A stretch of DNA of 9,766 bases from Conexibacter sp. Its GTDB lineage: Bacteria; Actinomycetota; Thermoleophilia; Solirubrobacterales; Solirubrobacteraceae. The stretch lies in assembly GCA_025964215.1 (NCBI GenBank), contig JAOPZG010000589.1, positions 1-9,766 of the forward strand, given 5' to 3'. Each line of letters starts with the position of its first letter. Position 1 is the stretch's first letter. This document shows positions 1 to 6,741 of the stretch, one piece after another. The notes under the pieces are model-generated. The model was given only the letters and a program-made list of their open reading frames with translations. It had not been told where the DNA came from and did no database searches. A program made the position numbers and the translations under genes.

Positions 1-35
1 CAGGGAGCCCCCGAGGCGCCCGCGACGCCTGCGCC

Positions 36-1484
36 CTAGTCGCGCCGCCGCAGGATCGTCTGCGACGGGTCCATGAGCTCCTGGACCTGGAACAGGCTCG
101 TGGTGCCCGGGCGGCCGGACGGCAGGCCGGCGGTCACGCCGACGCGCTTCCCCGGGCGGCACCAGCCGAGCTCGACCACGCGCGCGCACGCGTCGGCGAT
201 CAGCTCCTCGGTCACCTCGTGGCGCTTCATCGACGCGCCGCGGACGCCCCACATCAGCCCGCAGCGGCGGACGGTCTCGCGGCCGGGGGAGAGCGCGTAG
301 ATCGGGACGTCGGGGCGGTGGGCGGAGATCAGCCGGGCGGAGCGGCCGGAGAGCGTGGGGACGACGAGGGCGTCGAGGTCGAGCTCGCGCGCGGCCTGGC
401 AGGCGGCGTGGGCGACCGTGTAGGACGGGTCGCGATGGTCGCGCTTGACGCGCGTCTCGAGCCAGTGCTGGTAGGGCGCGTGCTTCTCGGTGTGGATCGC
501 GATCGCCGCCATCATCGCGATCGCGCCGACCGGGTGGGCGCCGACCGCGGACTCCTGGCTCAACATGATGGCGTCGGTGCCGTCGAGGATCGCGTTGGCG
601 ACGTCGGCGACCTCGGCGCGCGTCGGGCGCGAGGAGGTGACCATCGAGTCGAGCATCTGCGTGGCGGTGATGACCGGCCGCGCGTGCGCGCCGGCGAGGG
701 CGATCAGCTTCTTCTGGACGATCGGCACCTCCTCGATCGGGAGCTCGATGCCGAGGTCCCCGCGCGCGACCATGATGCAGTCGGCGACGCGGACGATCTC
801 CTCCGCCTGCTCGACGGCCTGCGGCTTCTCGATCTTCGCGATCAGCGGGACGCGCGTGTGCTCGCGGACGGTCAGGACGTCCTCGGGGCGGCGGACGAAG
901 CTCAAGGCCACCATGTCGACCCCGATGCGCCGGCCGGCCTCGAGGTGGGCGAAGTCCTCCTCGGGGACGGAGGGCAGCTCGTCGGCGGGGCCGGGGATGT
1001 TGAGGCCCTGGCGGCTCGCGACCGTCCCGCCGACCTCGACCTCGGCCTCGACCTCCAGCTGCTCGATCCGCACCGCGGTCGCGCGCAGGCGCACCGAGCC
1101 GTCGGCGAGATACAGCACTTCCCCCGGGTCGATCGCGCGCGGGAGCCCTTCCCAGCCGATCGTCATCCGCCGCGCGTCGCCGGGCCCGTCGTCGCGACCG
1201 CACTCGAAGACGACCTTGTCGCCGACCTTCAGCTCGACCGTGCCCTCGACCAGCGGCCCGATCCGCAGCTTCGGCCCCGGCAGGTCCTGCAACAGCGCCA
1301 CCGGCCGCCCGGCCCGCCCCGCCGCATCACGTACGAGTTGGGCCGTCTCGGCATGCTGCTCGTGCGAGCCATGGCTGAAGTTGAGCCGCGCCACGTCCAT
1401 CCCCGCCTCGATCATCCGGACGAGCACTTCGGGATGGGCCGAGGCAGGCCCGATGGTGGCGACGATCTTCGTGCGGCGGGTCAT
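36..1484 (-). CDS. pyk: Pyruvate kinase, K+-independent type by signature
   Basis: Converts phosphoenolpyruvate and ADP to pyruvate and ATP in the cytoplasm, the last step of glycolysis. The protein has 482 residues, the usual bacterial length, and starts with the family-typical MTRRTKIVATIGPAS. The frame stays open 37 codons further upstream, but that extension is unlike the family, so I chose the ATG at 1484. Seen: ARLNFSHG (32-39, ATP and cation-binding Arg/Asn/Ser), a B domain at about 72-170, AKIEKPQ with the catalytic Lys217, ARGDLGIELP (240-249, metal-binding Glu219 and Asp243), TATQMLDSM (273-281) and a C-terminal allosteric-type domain from about 350. No PEP-utiliser domain is appended. 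Two oddities: QDLPGPKLRIG (66-76) has Leu and Lys where K+-dependent enzymes have Thr and Glu, and the usual LSGET loop reads LSQES (308-312). It is a single gene, divergent from the next one. Confidence 0.96.
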   Translation of the reverse strand: MTRRTKIVATIGPASAHPEVLVRMIEAGMDVARLNFSHGSHEQHAETAQLVRDAAGRAGRPVALLQDLPGPKLRIGPLVEGTVELKVGDKVVFECGRDDGPGDARRMTIGWEGLPRAIDPGEVLYLADGSVRLRATAVRIEQLEVEAEVEVGGTVASRQGLNIPGPADELPSVPEEDFAHLEAGRRIGVDMVALSFVRRPEDVLTVREHTRVPLIAKIEKPQAVEQAEEIVRVADCIMVARGDLGIELPIEEVPIVQKKLIALAGAHARPVITATQMLDSMVTSSRPTRAEVADVANAILDGTDAIMLSQESAVGAHPVGAIAMMAAIAIHTEKHAPYQHWLETRVKRDHRDPSYTVAHAACQAARELDLDALVVPTLSGRSARLISAHRPDVPIYALSPGRETVRRCGLMWGVRGASMKRHEVTEELIADACARVVELGWCRPGKRVGVTAGLPSGRPGTTSLFQVQELMDPSQTILRRRD

Positions 1485-1493
1485 CGGGAGAGC

Positions 1494-1499
1494 ACGGTA
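1494..1499 (-). promoter_or_regulatory. Possible -10 box of pyk
   Basis: TACCGT on the minus strand fits TANNNT and ends 9 bases before the pyk ATG, a spacing that suggests a leaderless or nearly leaderless transcript. I could not find a convincing -35 box. The same layout recurs before both MBL genes and metF, which raises its credibility a little. A hexamer this degenerate can occur by chance. Confidence 0.25.
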
Positions 1500-1670
1500 C
1501 TGCGCGCGCGCCGGGAACTTGCAGATCGTCCTGTGAACGATGGCCGGGTGGACGTGCGCGACTTGCGCTCCGGACTGATCAAAGGAAGGCTGCACGAGTG
1601 CCGGCGGGCGAGCGGGTCGGCTGCCGGCTGAGGCGAGAGGTGGTCCGTGTTGATGTTCTACTCCGTGATG

Positions 1671-1675
1671 AAGGG
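1671..1675 (+). promoter_or_regulatory. Shine-Dalgarno AAGGG deciding the start at 1682
   Basis: Two ATG codons stand side by side at 1679 and 1682. AAGGG ends 3 bases before the first and 6 bases before the second, so the second is the better-spaced start. The open frame continues upstream to 1598, but that stretch is Arg-rich and looks non-coding. This is one of the few recognisable Shine-Dalgarno sites in the window. Confidence 0.45.
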
Positions 1676-1681
1676 ACCATG

Positions 1682-2197
1682 ATGGCGACCTGGCAAGAGC
1701 TCTGCGAGAAGTCGCGCGCGATCGGTGGAGAGCTGATCGGCGACGGCATGTTGCGCTTCGATGTCGTGGATGAGAACGAGAGCGAGCTGCCGACGGTCTA
1801 CGCCTTCAACGAGGTGATCAAGCCGAGCTTCGAGATGCTCCTGCTGAAGTCCGTGCTCATGCCCATTGCCGTCATCGACGTGCCCACGCTGTTGCGCGAG
1901 CACGGCCAGATGCTGGCAGGATCCTTCAGCTATCAGTCGATGTTCGATCCCTCGGGGCGCGAGATCGACGGGATGCTCGCGTTCTCGACCAACATCCCGC
2001 TCGCATCGCTGGACCTCTCCGAGCCGTCGAACCTGTTCTTGTACATCTATCTCTTCGCGGGCGCCACCAAGCACGTGCAGCAGCAGCTTCGACCGCCAGC
2101 GACGCCGCTGAAGTGCCGCAACCCGGGATGTGAAGCCGTCAACCTTCCGACGCCCCTTGAGGTGTGCGATCTCTGCCGGGTGCCCACGCGCCCGTGA
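1682..2197 (+). CDS. Unknown protein with C-terminal zinc-ribbon-like motif
   Basis: A predicted cytoplasmic protein of 171 residues that I do not recognise with certainty. Residues 1-135 alternate short strands and helices: MATWQELCEKSRAIGG at the start, a hydrophobic stretch at 51-67, and a final helix at 116-136. The ISP-like strand ending FSTNIPLASLDL followed by a helix resembles the YbjN/type III-chaperone-like fold, but that is an impression only. The tail holds Cys145, Cys150, Cys162 and Cys165 (CX4C-X11-CX2C), a plausible zinc ribbon for binding protein or nucleic acid. No signal peptide or membrane segment is seen. The gene is single, divergent from pyk and convergent with the aminopeptidase. 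A hand count of 1681-2100 gives about 62% GC, well below neighbouring genes, which may mean transfer or weaker codon selection. That it is a real gene is fairly sure from its Shine-Dalgarno site and Cys motif; its function is open. Confidence 0.8.
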   Translation: MATWQELCEKSRAIGGELIGDGMLRFDVVDENESELPTVYAFNEVIKPSFEMLLLKSVLMPIAVIDVPTLLREHGQMLAGSFSYQSMFDPSGREIDGMLAFSTNIPLASLDLSEPSNLFLYIYLFAGATKHVQQQLRPPATPLKCRNPGCEAVNLPTPLEVCDLCRVPTRP

Positions 2198-2202
2198 CGG
2201 GC
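2190..2202. terminator. Weak hairpin between convergent genes
   Basis: GCCCG-TGA-CGGGC forms a 5-bp stem with a 3-base loop, overlapping the stop codon of the plus-strand gene and lying 17 bases past the minus-strand aminopeptidase stop. Its place in the 21-base convergent gap suits a shared terminator. There is no T-run on either side, and the stem is short for GC-rich DNA. Confidence 0.25.
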
Positions 2203-2218
2203 TTGTGTGCCTGGCGGC

Positions 2219-3334
2219 CTACAACGTGAAGTGCCCATCCTCCTGGATGGTCACCCCGTCGGCCGTCAACCGCCCGCCCTGCCGCAGGTCGCAGATCAGA
2301 TCCCAGTGCAGCGCGGAGACGTTCTTCCCGCCCGTCTCCGGATAAGACCGGCCAAGGGCTACATGAACGGTGCCGCCGATCTTCTCGTCGAAGAGGATCG
2401 CCCCGATCGCGCGGTCGATGCCGTAGTTGGTGCCGATGCCGACCTCGCCGAGGCGACGGGCGCCGTCGTCGGTGGCGAGGGCGCGTTGGAGGTACTCGTC
2501 GCCGTGCTCGGCGGTCGCGGACATGACCTCGCCGTCGCGGAACTCGAGCTCGACGCCGCGGACGTCCACGCCGGACGGCGAGGACGGGATCGTGAAGCGG
2601 AGTTTGCCGGTGGCCGACGTCTCGTGCGGGCCCGTGAAGACCTCGCCCGAGGGCATGTTGCGCTTGCCGTCGCTGTTGACCCACGTGCGCTTGCCGACCT
2701 GCAGTCGCAGGTCGGTGCCCTCGGCCTCGATGCGCAGCTCCTTCACGCCGGCGAGCCGGCGGATCAGCGCGTCCTGGAAGCGGCGCAGCTCGTCCCAGCC
2801 GCCGACGGGATCCGGGCGGTCGAGGAAGAGCGCGCCGGCGACGAAGCGGGAGAAGTCCTCCAGGGACAGCCCGGCGAGCGCGGCGTTGGCGGGCGTCGGC
2901 CAGAGCGTCGAGCACCAGCGCTTCTTGAGCATCTGCTCGCGCACGTCGCGGCGGCCGCCCGAGGAGCGCGCGATCAGCTCCGGGTCGACGCCGGAGAGCG
3001 CGTGGACGTCGTCCGGCGCCTGGATCCCGAGCGTCGCGTCGATCTTGCGCGCCTCCTCGTAGGCGAGCGCCGGGTACTGGTCGAGATGGCGCTCGCGCGC
3101 ATGGTCGTAGAAGCCACGGGCCTCGCCGGGGAGCTCGACGCGCATGAAGCACCAGGCGTCGCGCTCGAGGATCGCGCGCTGGAGCTCGAGCAGCAGCGGC
3201 TGCGCGAGCGTGGTCGAGCGGACCAGGATCTGCTGGTCGGGCCAGACCTCGAGGCAGTAGCCCGCGAGCAGGTCGGCGAACAGCGCCGGGTCGAGGTGGT
3301 CGGTGACCTCGGAGAAGTCATAGGGGTCGCTCAT
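2219..3334 (-). CDS. M29-family metallo-aminopeptidase (AmpS/AmpT/PepS type)
   Basis: Cytoplasmic exopeptidase that releases N-terminal residues from peptides and uses two metal ions. The 371 residues fall slightly short of the 400 or so usual in the family. All five ligands typical of M29 are visible in order: Glu231 in SGEVFT, Glu297 in LGEVGIG, His324 in GTVHVALG, and His343 and Asp345 in ALHWDL. GRSYPETGG (328-336) is also family-like and carries a Tyr that may be catalytic. The N-terminal half (about 1-200) is the alpha/beta domain that shapes the dimer and the closed active-site cavity. The start ATG overlaps the stop of the upstream aminotransferase as ATGA, which implies translational coupling and common control. 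A longer in-frame extension upstream to 3472 runs through the aminotransferase coding sequence and is rejected. It is the last gene of the minus-strand cluster. Confidence 0.94.
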   Translation of the reverse strand: MSDPYDFSEVTDHLDPALFADLLAGYCLEVWPDQQILVRSTTLAQPLLLELQRAILERDAWCFMRVELPGEARGFYDHARERHLDQYPALAYEEARKIDATLGIQAPDDVHALSGVDPELIARSSGGRRDVREQMLKKRWCSTLWPTPANAALAGLSLEDFSRFVAGALFLDRPDPVGGWDELRRFQDALIRRLAGVKELRIEAEGTDLRLQVGKRTWVNSDGKRNMPSGEVFTGPHETSATGKLRFTIPSSPSGVDVRGVELEFRDGEVMSATAEHGDEYLQRALATDDGARRLGEVGIGTNYGIDRAIGAILFDEKIGGTVHVALGRSYPETGGKNVSALHWDLICDLRQGGRLTADGVTIQEDGHFTL

Positions 3335-4485
3335 GCCGCCCAGCCCTCCTCGAGCGCGCGGACGGCGGCTTGCTCGTCCCCGGGTGGGCGGGACAGCTTC
3401 TGCGCGGTCGCCCGGACCAGCCGCTCCTGCGGCTCCGGGTTCGCGCCCGCGCCCATCACGCCGATCCGCCACGCGCGGCCCGCGAACGGGCCGAGCCCGC
3501 CGCTGACCTCGATGCCGTCCTCGCGCAGCAGCGCGCCGCGGACGGCGGCCTCGTCGATCCCCTCAGGGACGCTCACCGCCAGCAGCGAGTGGAGCTGCTC
3601 GCCGTCCGGCGCGAAGCGCTCGAAGCCCAGCACGGAGAAGGCGGAGCGCAGCGCCTCGTGGGCTCGCGCATGCCGTGCCCAGCGCGCCTCGAGCCCCTCC
3701 TCCTCGACGATCCGCAGCCCCTCGTGCAGCGCGTAGATCATGTTGATCGGCGCCGTGTGGTGGTAGGCGCGCGGCCCGTCGGCGAACCAGTAGTCGACCA
3801 TCGCCTGGAGGTCGAAGTACCAGGAGCGCCGCTGCAAGCGGGTGAGCCCGCGGTCGCCGACCGTGAACGGCGCCAGGCCGGGCGGAACGTTGAGGCACTT
3901 CTGCGTGCCCGAGAACGCGGCGTCGACGCCTGCCGCGTCGAGGTCCAGCGGATGGCCGGCGAGCGAGGTGACGCAGTCGACCAGGAAGAGCCCGTCGTGC
4001 GCGTGGATCGCGTCGGCCAGGCCGTCGAGCGGCTGGGCGACGCCGGTCGAGGTCTCGCCGTGGACGACGAACAGCGCGCGCGTGGAGGGATCGGCGGCCG
4101 CGGAGATCAGCGCGTCGCGATCGAGCGCGCGCCCCCACTCGGCCTCGACCTTCACCACGTCCGCGCCCGCGCGGCCCAGCGCATCCGCCATCCGCCCGCC
4201 GAAGGCGCCGTGCACGCCCACGACGACGCGTTCGCCCGGGGCGATCAAGGTGTCCACCATCGCCTGCATCCCGCCGCTGCCCGTCGCGCTCAGCGGGAAC
4301 GTGACCTTGTTGGAGGTCCTCATCGTCGCCCGCAGCAGCGCGGCGACGTCGTCCTGCAACGCGCCGAAGGCCGGATCCAGATGCCCGACCGTCGGATGGG
4401 CGAGCGCGGTCAGGATCCGCTCGGGCACCGGCGAGGGGCCGGAGCCGAGCAGCAGGCGGGCGGGGACGTCGTCGACGGTCGGCAC
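3331..4485 (-). CDS. Class V PLP aminotransferase (alanine/serine-glyoxylate type)
   Basis: Cytoplasmic fold-type I PLP enzyme of the group that includes alanine-glyoxylate, serine-pyruvate and ureidoglycine-glyoxylate aminotransferases. It has 384 residues, normal for the family. Seen: LLLGSGPSPVPERIL at 11-25 (family N-terminus), ATGSGGMQAM at 67-76 (phosphate-binding side), FLVDCVTSLAG with Asp170 for the pyridine nitrogen, SGTQKCLN with the PLP lysine Lys196, AYHHTAP at 240-246, and WRIGVMG with Arg340 for the substrate carboxylate. The start is the GTG at 4485, 11 bases after the stop of the secreted-protein gene. No Shine-Dalgarno is visible, and no other in-frame start keeps the conserved N-terminus. 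It overlaps the aminopeptidase by 4 bases, so amino acids freed by that enzyme could feed it. Donor and acceptor cannot be told from sequence alone. Confidence 0.92.
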   Translation of the reverse strand: MPTVDDVPARLLLGSGPSPVPERILTALAHPTVGHLDPAFGALQDDVAALLRATMRTSNKVTFPLSATGSGGMQAMVDTLIAPGERVVVGVHGAFGGRMADALGRAGADVVKVEAEWGRALDRDALISAAADPSTRALFVVHGETSTGVAQPLDGLADAIHAHDGLFLVDCVTSLAGHPLDLDAAGVDAAFSGTQKCLNVPPGLAPFTVGDRGLTRLQRRSWYFDLQAMVDYWFADGPRAYHHTAPINMIYALHEGLRIVEEEGLEARWARHARAHEALRSAFSVLGFERFAPDGEQLHSLLAVSVPEGIDEAAVRGALLREDGIEVSGGLGPFAGRAWRIGVMGAGANPEPQERLVRATAQKLSRPPGDEQAAVRALEEGWAA

Positions 4486-4496
4486 GCCGCGGCACG

Positions 4497-6308
4497 TTAC
4501 CGGCCGCTGGACTTCTTCTTGGCCTTCTTCGGCTTCGGCCTGGTCCCCAGCGTGACGTTCACCTTCGCGCCGCGGGTCGTGCGGGTCCCGGCCTTGCGGG
4601 ACTGGCTGCGCACGACGAGCCCCTTCTCGTGCTTCAGCCGCTTGGGCGTCGTGACCTTGCCGAGCGTGCAGTGCGCGCGCACGAGCTTCGCCTTGGCCCG
4701 CGCGCTCGTGAGGTCCTTGAGCGAGGGGACCGCGCAGCGCACCGTGGCCGTGACGGGCGGCGGTCCCTTGACGATCGGCGGCGGGACGACCGGCGCGGCC
4801 GCGACCGCCACCGTCCGCGTCGCGCTCGCCGTGTTGCCCTCGACATCGGTGCTCGTGACCGTCACGTCGTAGCTGCCCGCCGCGGCGAACGCGTGCTGCA
4901 CGCTCGTCCCGCTCGCGGCCGGCGTGCCGTCGCCGAACGACCACGACGTCGAGGCGATCGCCGAGAACGCGTCGGCGGGATCGACGGCGAACGCCGCGGC
5001 GGTCCCGGCGGTCCCGGCGGCGGGCACGGCCAGCGAGCGCAGCTCGGGCGGCGTGACGTCCAGGAGGCTGACGCCGACCGTGTTGGCCGCGCCCTGCCAC
5101 GTGGCCGCGGCGTCGCCCGCGGCGTCCATCGCGACGGGGGTCACGAGGTAGTTGGCGTAGTACGCGGCCACCCCCGGGGCCACCGGCACCGGGGCGTCGA
5201 ACCCGCCGCCCGGCGCCCGGGAGCTGGCGTAGAGCGTCGTGTTGGCGTTGTTGGCGTAGACGACGACGGCATGGCCGCCGGCCGCGGCCGCGACGCCCGT
5301 GGTGCCGCCGCCGGTGTCGAACTGGGAGGCCGGCCCGGAGAAGGCGCTGCCGAAGGCGCCGGTCCGCGTCGCCGCGTTGCCTCCCGGCCCGGTCCAGCTC
5401 GTCACCACGTCCCCGTCGCCGGCGAGCGCGATCGCCGGATAGCTCGACGTGAGGCCCGTCGGCGAGGCGAACGTCGGCAGCGAGAACAGGCCATCGCGCG
5501 GGCGGTAGGAGACCTGGCTGCGGTTGCCGCCGGCGTCGGCGAGCTCCCAGGCCACCGCGCTGGACCCGTCCGGGGCGAGGGCGACGGACGGGTCGGTCGC
5601 GTTCACGCCCGTCTGCGAGAGCGTCACCGGGGTGCCGAACGCGCTTGCGCCGGGCGCCCGCACCGCCGCCTGCGCGAGGTAGTTGGTGCCGTCGGTGCGG
5701 ACCCACGAGACGATCGCGTCGCCGGCGGCGTTCATCGCGAGGTCGAAGACCGAGGAGACGCTCTGGCCGCCGGCGCTTCCCCCGACCGTGCCGAGGGTGC
5801 CGTCGGGGCTCACGATCGCGAACTGGGCGAGCGTCTTGCCGCCGCTCACAGCCTGCCATCCGAGCGCGACCGCGCCGGCGTCGTCGATGCCGACGTGGAT
5901 GCGGTCGTAGGAGGAGCCGAGCACGGCCGGGATGTCGAGCGCCGGGCGGAACGCGGCGCCGTGCGGGCGGACGGCCAGGTGGATCGCGGTCGCGGTGATC
6001 CAGGCCACGGCGACGTCGCCGGCCGCGTTGATCGCGATCCGCGCCTGCGGTGCGAAGGTGGCGCCGCCCAGCGGCGTCGGCGGCGCGAACGCCCCGCCGG
6101 GCGCCCGCGTGGCGACCAGCACGCCGCCGGCGATCGCCGGCGCGACCAGGGCGACGTCGCCGCGCGCGCCGACCGCGATGTCGGGCGCGTTGCCGACGCC
6201 CGTGATCGGGAACGCCGGCGCCGACCATCCCGCGAGCGCGGTGGCCGGCACGCTCGCGGCGAGCCCGAGCGTCAGCGCAGCACCTGCAAGCCATCCCCGA
6301 CCGTTCAT
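4497..6308 (-). CDS. Secreted beta-propeller-like, PKD and PASTA domain protein
   Basis: A 603-residue exported protein. Residues 1-26 form a signal peptide: MNGRGWLAGAAL, a hydrophobic core, then ATALAG. Residues 40-415 hold about eight repeats of the pattern A-x-x-AAGDAxVxW. The aromatic residue recurs at 103, 151, 202, 254, 305, 351 (Tyr) and 404, a period of 46-53 residues, which suggests a beta-propeller. Residues 437-502 are a PKD domain (WSFGDGTPAASG, then AFAAAGSYDVTV). After a Pro-rich linker, 524-588 match a PASTA domain (CAVPSLKDLTSARAKAKLV, then RSQSRKAGT), with Cys525 and Cys547 able to form a disulfide. The tail RPKPKKAKKKSSGR is strongly basic. PKD domains generally bind carbohydrate or protein and PASTA domains bind peptidoglycan, so a cell-wall-held surface protein is my inference. 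I see no enzyme motif or sortase signal. It stands 11 bases before the aminotransferase. Confidence 0.88.
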   Translation of the reverse strand: MNGRGWLAGAALTLGLAASVPATALAGWSAPAFPITGVGNAPDIAVGARGDVALVAPAIAGGVLVATRAPGGAFAPPTPLGGATFAPQARIAINAAGDVAVAWITATAIHLAVRPHGAAFRPALDIPAVLGSSYDRIHVGIDDAGAVALGWQAVSGGKTLAQFAIVSPDGTLGTVGGSAGGQSVSSVFDLAMNAAGDAIVSWVRTDGTNYLAQAAVRAPGASAFGTPVTLSQTGVNATDPSVALAPDGSSAVAWELADAGGNRSQVSYRPRDGLFSLPTFASPTGLTSSYPAIALAGDGDVVTSWTGPGGNAATRTGAFGSAFSGPASQFDTGGGTTGVAAAAGGHAVVVYANNANTTLYASSRAPGGGFDAPVPVAPGVAAYYANYLVTPVAMDAAGDAAATWQGAANTVGVSLLDVTPPELRSLAVPAAGTAGTAAAFAVDPADAFSAIASTSWSFGDGTPAASGTSVQHAFAAAGSYDVTVTSTDVEGNTASATRTVAVAAAPVVPPPIVKGPPPVTATVRCAVPSLKDLTSARAKAKLVRAHCTLGKVTTPKRLKHEKGLVVRSQSRKAGTRTTRGAKVNVTLGTRPKPKKAKKKSSGR

Positions 6309-6337
6309 GACTCGTCACTGTCCCGCACGGACGGGTC

Positions 6338-6351
6338 GGCGCGCAAGCGCC
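6338..6351 (-). other. Small hairpin in the widest gap of the minus-strand cluster
   Basis: On the minus strand GGCGC-TTGC-GCGCC forms a 5-bp stem with a 4-base loop, in the 58 bases between the 124-residue unknown gene and the secreted-protein gene. It could weaken read-through and mark an operon boundary. No T-run follows, so it is weak as an intrinsic terminator. I found no clear promoter for the secreted protein in the same gap. Confidence 0.2.
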
Positions 6352-6366
6352 ATGCGTCCAGGTCGC

Positions 6367-6741
6367 CTACGGCACCCTCACGTCCGGGAACCACTCCGCG
6401 CAGTGCGCGCGCAGCACGTCGGTGATCCACGTGCGCTCGTCGCGGGTCGCCGCGCGGTAGCGGGCGAGCAGCGGCTTGGCGCCCTCGGTCGCGACGTCGT
6501 TGACGACCCACGTCGCGACGAGGCGCTCGAAGAGGAACTCGATCGCGCGGGCGCGCACGTCCTCGACGTTGGCGGCGGCGCGCGCCTGCGCGGGGTCGGA
6601 GGAGCGCGCGTACTCGGCGCGCGACTTGGGCGAGAGCGCGCCGCGGAGCGTCAGCGTCTGCTCGCCGTCGGGCGAGGCGTAGTCGGTGGTCGGCGCCTCG
6701 AGCTTGTCGGTGCGGCCGCGCGCACGCGAGCGGCGCCCCAT
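6367..6741 (-). CDS. Unknown 124-residue protein coupled to MBL hydrolase
   Basis: I do not recognise this protein. The first 12 residues are very basic (MGRRSRARGRTD), followed by an acidic and polar stretch, then a largely helical region from about 42 to the end. The later part contains ARAIEFLFERLVATWVVND, ERTWITDVLRAHCAEWF and a single Cys. No signal peptide, membrane segment or known catalytic motif is visible. It is cytoplasmic by default. Its ATG shares one base with the TGA of the upstream MBL hydrolase (TGATG), so the two are very likely translated together and may share a job. Without that overlap and the ordinary amino-acid make-up the gene would be hard to tell from chance in such GC-rich DNA. 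No other Met occurs, so the start is fixed unless GTG is used. Confidence 0.75.
   Translation of the reverse strand: MGRRSRARGRTDKLEAPTTDYASPDGEQTLTLRGALSPKSRAEYARSSDPAQARAAANVEDVRARAIEFLFERLVATWVVNDVATEGAKPLLARYRAATRDERTWITDVLRAHCAEWFPDVRVP

Noticed and set aside
14..30. AGGCG/CGCCT hairpin just after the pyk stop as a terminator
   Set aside because: Five-bp stem with competing pairings and no T-run; common by chance at this GC content.
219..1631. Long plus-strand open frame antisense to pyk
   Set aside because: Protein is an Arg/Asp/Gly/Ala-rich low-complexity chain with no motif; such frames are expected opposite genes with very high third-position GC, and pyk on the other strand is certain.
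1485..1681. Search for a small gene, riboswitch or RNA in the 197-base divergent gap
   Set aside because: I found only a weak -10 candidate for pyk and the Shine-Dalgarno site of the next gene; no conserved RNA fold or convincing short reading frame.
2207..3736. Long plus-strand open frame antisense to the aminopeptidase and aminotransferase genes
   Set aside because: Same compositional artefact, and it crosses two well-supported minus-strand genes.
5001..5018. Tandem GGTCCCGGC copies in the secreted-protein gene
   Set aside because: Only two 9-base units inside an Ala/Gly/Thr-rich linker; ordinary low-complexity coding sequence.
4486..6318. The aminotransferase frame stays open upstream to 6318, giving an apparent 995-residue fusion
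   Set aside because: The upstream part is an Arg-rich shadow of the secreted-protein gene in another frame; the enzyme family begins right after the GTG at 4485.
4629..6425. Long plus-strand open frame of about 600 codons opposite the secreted protein
   Set aside because: Arg-rich shadow without domains; the opposite strand has a signal peptide, regular repeats, PKD and PASTA domains.
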